Below, in pieces: positions 60,170 to 64,000 of a DNA stretch of 64,000 nucleotides. The translations under genes and the position numbers were made by a program. The notes beneath the pieces are model-generated. The model saw only the letters and a list, made by a program, of their open reading frames with translations, did not search any database and was not told the DNA's origin. Each line of letters opens with the position of its first letter. Position 1 is the first letter of the stretch. This DNA comes from Liolophura sinensis (lineage: Eukaryota > Mollusca > Polyplacophora > Chitonida > Chitonidae): contig NC_088298.1 in NCBI RefSeq assembly GCF_032854445.1, forward strand, positions 8,297,504 to 8,361,503. The letters run 5' to 3'.

Positions 60170-60610
60170 CCGCTCAGTCAGTCAGACAATCAGTCTAACA
60201 TTCTTGTTACTGTAATTATAACTCAGTCATTCAGTCAGTCAGTGAGACGACAGGTCAGTCAGCGGGTTAGTCAAGCGGTCATCCAGTCGATAATCCAGTC
60301 AGTCAAACTGGCATATCTGTTATTTATTATTCAGCCTGTTAGTCAACTAGACACTTAGTTAGTCAACTATTTTGTCAACAATTAGTCAGCCAGAAAGTAT
60401 GTTAGTCAGCCTGTTAGTCAGCCAGACACTCTGTCTGTTAGTCAACCTGTTAGTCAACTACACACTCAGCCAGTTATTCAACCTGTTCGTCAATTAGACA
60501 CTCAGTCAGTCAGTCAACTAGACACTCGGTCATTAGTCAAACTAACATTTACCTGTTCACTCAGATATTTATGTCAATAAGCAGGCCATTCAGTCAGTCT
60601 CTCACCCAAC
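60170..60610. repeat. Degenerate CAGT/TTAGTCAAC-rich array
   Basis: GTCAGTCAGTCAAC, CTGTTAGTCAACTAGACACTC and related 4-mer and roughly 20-mer units recur irregularly; a weaker patch lies at 59690-59790. Confidence 0.8.
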
Positions 60611-60734
60611 CAGCCAATCTGTAATCAACAGACGATTAGCTAAGGAGCGGCGTATGTTTTTAGACTCCTTTGATGCACCATAAATCCACCTAAGTATCAA
60701 TCTTTACTTCGCTGCATTTGGACAGATTATTTTC

Positions 60735-60945
60735 TCTGAACACCAAACAACAACAGTGTGATTCAGATAAATGGTCGCATATATACGGTGACAAACACGG
60801 CCTCTTGCCAATTACCTCATTAAGGATTTTATTCTAACTGTTTATGCAAATGCTTAAGTAGCGGGAATTTTGACACCTCCTAGCACCATGGCTTAGGCAG
60901 AATTAGATTTTAAAAAATGTGCAGTGATATTAAACAGTCAAATGG
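60735..60945 (-). repeat. Dispersed repeat family E
   Basis: GCCTCTTGCCAATTACCTC, TTTTATTCTAACTGTTTATG, ACCATGGCTTAGGCAGAATT in reverse orientation. Confidence 0.85.
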
Positions 60946-60999
60946 ATACAATGCAACGGTACCAGGCTTCTGAATGGGTCACTCAGCCAGCAGAATCCT

Positions 61000-63060
61000 G
61001 CCAGTAGATCTCAGTGGCAAAATCGTACAGTTAGAAAGAAAACAAGACGGACCGTTCCCGATGTGCGCTTGCAAATTATGACGGACAGCGGTGTGACAGG
61101 GCACCGGGAAAAACAGGTTTGAGCAAATGTTCTGGCATTTCAGCAAGACAAGAGCGCTAATTGTGACAATCCTGAATGGCACGATCTTGACCCAAGTGCG
61201 CAAGTCAATAGCAACGAAGTACGTTTAAGTGGATTTGGAAAGCACGATGAACAACTGTCAGTTTGATATCGCTTTCCACGCCGTTTGACGTCCCTCCAGA
61301 AATACACTTATCTATTATTAGATCACGTTTGGATTCCGCAATATGACAGGGGCTTAAGAGCGGATCGAGTGGGTGGGATAACTCTCGTATTCGGTATAAC
61401 TTGTATTGAAAGTATTTTGCACACAGAAAATCAGATTATATTTGGCTTTATCAGACATAATTCGTTTAGGTTATTTTCGGTGTAAATAAGTGTAGGTTTG
61501 GATATAACAATTCATACGTAAGAGAGATCTTAATAATGCAGCTTAAGGGCCCTAAACATGGTTTATGATAATACCGATGGACGAAAAGCAAACTGAATGA
61601 ACCAAAATATCAACAAAAATGTCAAATGTACCTGTAAGTAGCGATTCAATGGTTTTTGTCATTCAGCGCTCTTCTTACAGGGAGGAAGTAAAATTCGTTT
61701 TCCGCGTTCCATCTCTAATATAGAGTATATATTTTAGCCAAATTCCATGTTACATGAATGTGTTGGAAAAAAGCTACATGGCATGAACGTAACTTGGGAA
61801 ATTCCATGTACTATGCAGTCCTCACAGACAATAAGCTTTATGAAGCTGAAACACCAAAAAAAACCCCACCAAAACCCCAGAAACATCCATACTGAGAATG
61901 ACTGCTCTAGTGATTTGGAATTAGAGAATTTGAGAATCTGAGAAAAAGGCAGTTTGTTTTCCGTTTCTATGTGTGGAGCTTTCCGAACTCCTTCACTTTT
62001 GTCGTACTGACAGCAGTATCGAAGATTGTGTCAAGGAACAGAAAATTGCCATCTCCGATGCGGAGATAAAAATACGGCATACCTCTTCTTAGTAACAAAC
62101 TTTACACCGACTCAAAAACACATCTCTAAAGCTGTTTAAAAGCATTGTAGTTGGAAAGCCAGTTGAAGGGCTTTGCCGAATAAAACCTTTCCTGCATCTT
62201 AACCCGATATTGCTGCTGCAAGCAAAAAAAAATGCTTCACATTCCACTTCAGCAAAATCAATTTGCTCTATACGCCGCATCAAAGCCTTTAACGCTCGGG
62301 GTCTGCGTACCTATTTCCAGAAGAAAACGCCAGAGCACAGCATTTCGCGCACTCGATTAACTTAAGTAAGACTGTTTAAGGAAATTTGACAAGACCAAAA
62401 TTTCCACTTCGCTAAACAGCCTCTGGAATCTCCTTTAACATCAAGGATTTCTGAGACGACAGTGGGTAACCTAAGAATATCAATATTTACCAACATTTTT
62501 TAGAGCTAAATGATCCTTTGTCAGGTCTACCAAAGTTAAAAGTGACCTCAGAACTTAATAACATATCTCTGTAAGAAGAGTTCAAGGTCGGGACAAGTGG
62601 CATCAAGCACTTCCTCGGGAATATGCTACGTCAGTTTAAGTACCGATCCAGAGAAATATTAGCGAAATCGATTTCAAAAGTGGTTGTCCAAGTAATCCGT
62701 GCATACACCGACACCCTGCTTTTTATTATTATATTTTAATAATAGCAAAGTTAATAACCTGCATTAGAAATATATCAGGTAACCTGGCCTGTCAGCAGCC
62801 TGCGGATAGTAATGGGTCGACTAGACACCGAATGTAGTACGACAAAACTGTAGCTATTTGGGAGTATTCAGTCCTGGCTTTGTATTGTTGACGGCCACTG
62901 GCTATTTGACCTGGACAAGTACGTGTTTCCAAGACAACACGCTACGGTTTCCGCTGCAATAATGAATCATGCCGGATGTCTTTAAATGTTTTATATTATC
63001 GGTCTTCTTTGATCTATAGTGCGGAATTCCGTTTCTGTCCGCAATGATATTGATCCATCA
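61000..63060. other. No gene supported
   Basis: AT-rich DNA. A 30-bp SINE-A relic (GTCAGCAGCCTGCGGATAG) lies at about 62790. Confidence 0.45.
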
Positions 63061-63065
63061 CGAAT

Positions 63066-63184
63066 GTTCATTTCATATGAAGGTTATGGAACTCGTTGAA
63101 GAAATTTTTATATGTTGGTAGCTTTAGCGAACAACGTATTCAAAGTTCCTTCAACGAATTTCATAGCTTTCATATGAAACGAAC
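63066..63184. other. 119-bp imperfect palindrome (pre-miRNA-like or MITE foldback)
   Basis: Arms start GTTCATTTCATATGAAGG on the left and, reverse-complemented, GTTCGTTTCATATGAAAG on the right. 36 of the first 44 aligned positions match, and pairing continues to a small loop near 63122-63127. Seven of the eight mismatches are transitions, several giving G-U pairs in a + strand transcript. Confidence 0.75.
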
Positions 63185-64000
63185 GAAAGTATAAGATTCC
63201 ATTTATCACAAAGTTGAGACAGCAAAAAGAAGACAGTAATGAAGACATTGTAAGTTCAAGCCTGGGCATATCGTTTAAGTGCAAGCAAACTACAGCCTGG
63301 ACCAAACGGAGCCCTGCAGGTGATGGTAAATTAAGTTCCATGACAAAACCGTTTGCTTTAATCATTCGCTAGGATTTGATTGTCATGGAGTTTCTGAATA
63401 AGATCTTTTCTGGCGCTGTGAAATGAAAGATTTTTCTACTATAGTCTACTCTTAGTTACGAAAGTTTCTTTTAGTCAGTGACACGTAACAACACAAGTTC
63501 CACTCGTGAACATGTCGGAATTTCATATTCTTACAAAGAAAATGAAGTTACAACACTTTTTCTAACTCATAATGTTAAAGCCCATAAGCTCGGTTTCGAC
63601 GGCAAGAACCCAATTTTCTCTGGTGAAGTCAGAATTATTCAATAACCAGTTTCATGTTGGACATTGAGCGGAGTTCAACATGTTTTGATGAAGGGCGACA
63701 CCAGTTACCTAAACTGCTTTCGACTTAACTATAAACTCTGTTACTGACGCTGTCATCGTTGATATTGTTTACTCGTTTTAGTATAATATGACCTCAATAA
63801 ATGAATTTTATTTTATTCCCTGTAGCATATGATCTGACGACAGTATAGATTTAGAGATGGATGTTAGGGAATTAAAGCGATGTAGTCTATTTACAGAGAA
63901 AATAATGCTGGCTGTGTTACTGTGTGAAGTTTGTTCTGACCACTTGTAGATGTAGCCATTGTAGAACAAATTACTCTCCACGCCCATTGTCCGGCATGCA

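Overview
This is a eukaryotic, animal-type window with no prokaryotic organisation. Evidence for this is split exons with GT/AG boundaries, a RING/B-box TRIM gene, tRNA-derived SINEs, LINE and Ty3-type retroelements, satellites and microsatellites, and long AT-rich non-coding DNA. The SINE families, the TRIM protein without a filamin domain and the dcd1A-like enzyme fit a marine lophotrochozoan, most likely a mollusc. The species cannot be fixed from the sequence alone.

Only two host protein genes are well supported. The first, on the + strand at 513..7506, is the 3' part of a dcd1A-like gene (acid-ceramidase-like / Ntn-hydrolase superfamily by family resemblance). Six exons are joined in phase, and the last lies about 2 kb after the fifth; the 5' exons and probably the catalytic Cys lie left of the window. 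The second, on the + strand at 22940..24781, is a complete 613-residue TRIM-type protein (RING, B-box2, coiled coil, degenerate beta-propeller) in one coding exon behind a likely 5'UTR intron. A third, unidentified candidate exon (minus, 45227..45409) has good splice sites and symmetric phase 1-1.

The rest is mostly mobile and repetitive DNA. About 25 copies of a tRNA-derived SINE (called SINE-A here) and smaller numbers of three related families (B, C, D) share a 3' tail that reads roughly TTGAGTACGRCGTWAAAC. Many copies have clean target-site duplications. A dispersed AT-rich repeat of unknown class (family E) occurs at least ten times. At 15.38-18.49 kb lies a decayed LINE with endonuclease and reverse-transcriptase sequence; it is cut by a SINE with a 12-bp target-site duplication and carries four short tandem amplifications. 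At 28703..31372 lies a full-span but internally deleted Ty3/gypsy element on the minus strand, with two LTRs of about 157 bp and a 5-bp target duplication; its integrase region is amplified as an 85-bp tandem array.

Tandem arrays: an AT-rich array (190-370), 43 bp x 8 (1545-1888), 57 bp x 3 (2036-2200), a 67-bp dimeric satellite (8476-9735), 41 bp x 6 (15472-15717), 26 bp x 10 (26770-27018), 85 bp x 6-7 (29445-30000), about 127 bp x 2.5 (34380-34650), 11 bp x 5 (46662-46716) and several (TA)n tracts. A 119-bp imperfect palindrome at 63066-63184 is the most RNA-like structure outside known repeats.

Large stretches (about 11.5-12.9, 27.0-28.5, 31.4-32.9, 35.3-37.6, 37.9-39.5, 44.6-48.5, 54.1-56.1 and 61.0-63.0 kb) show no gene I can support. 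No CRISPR, operon or bacterial feature is present.
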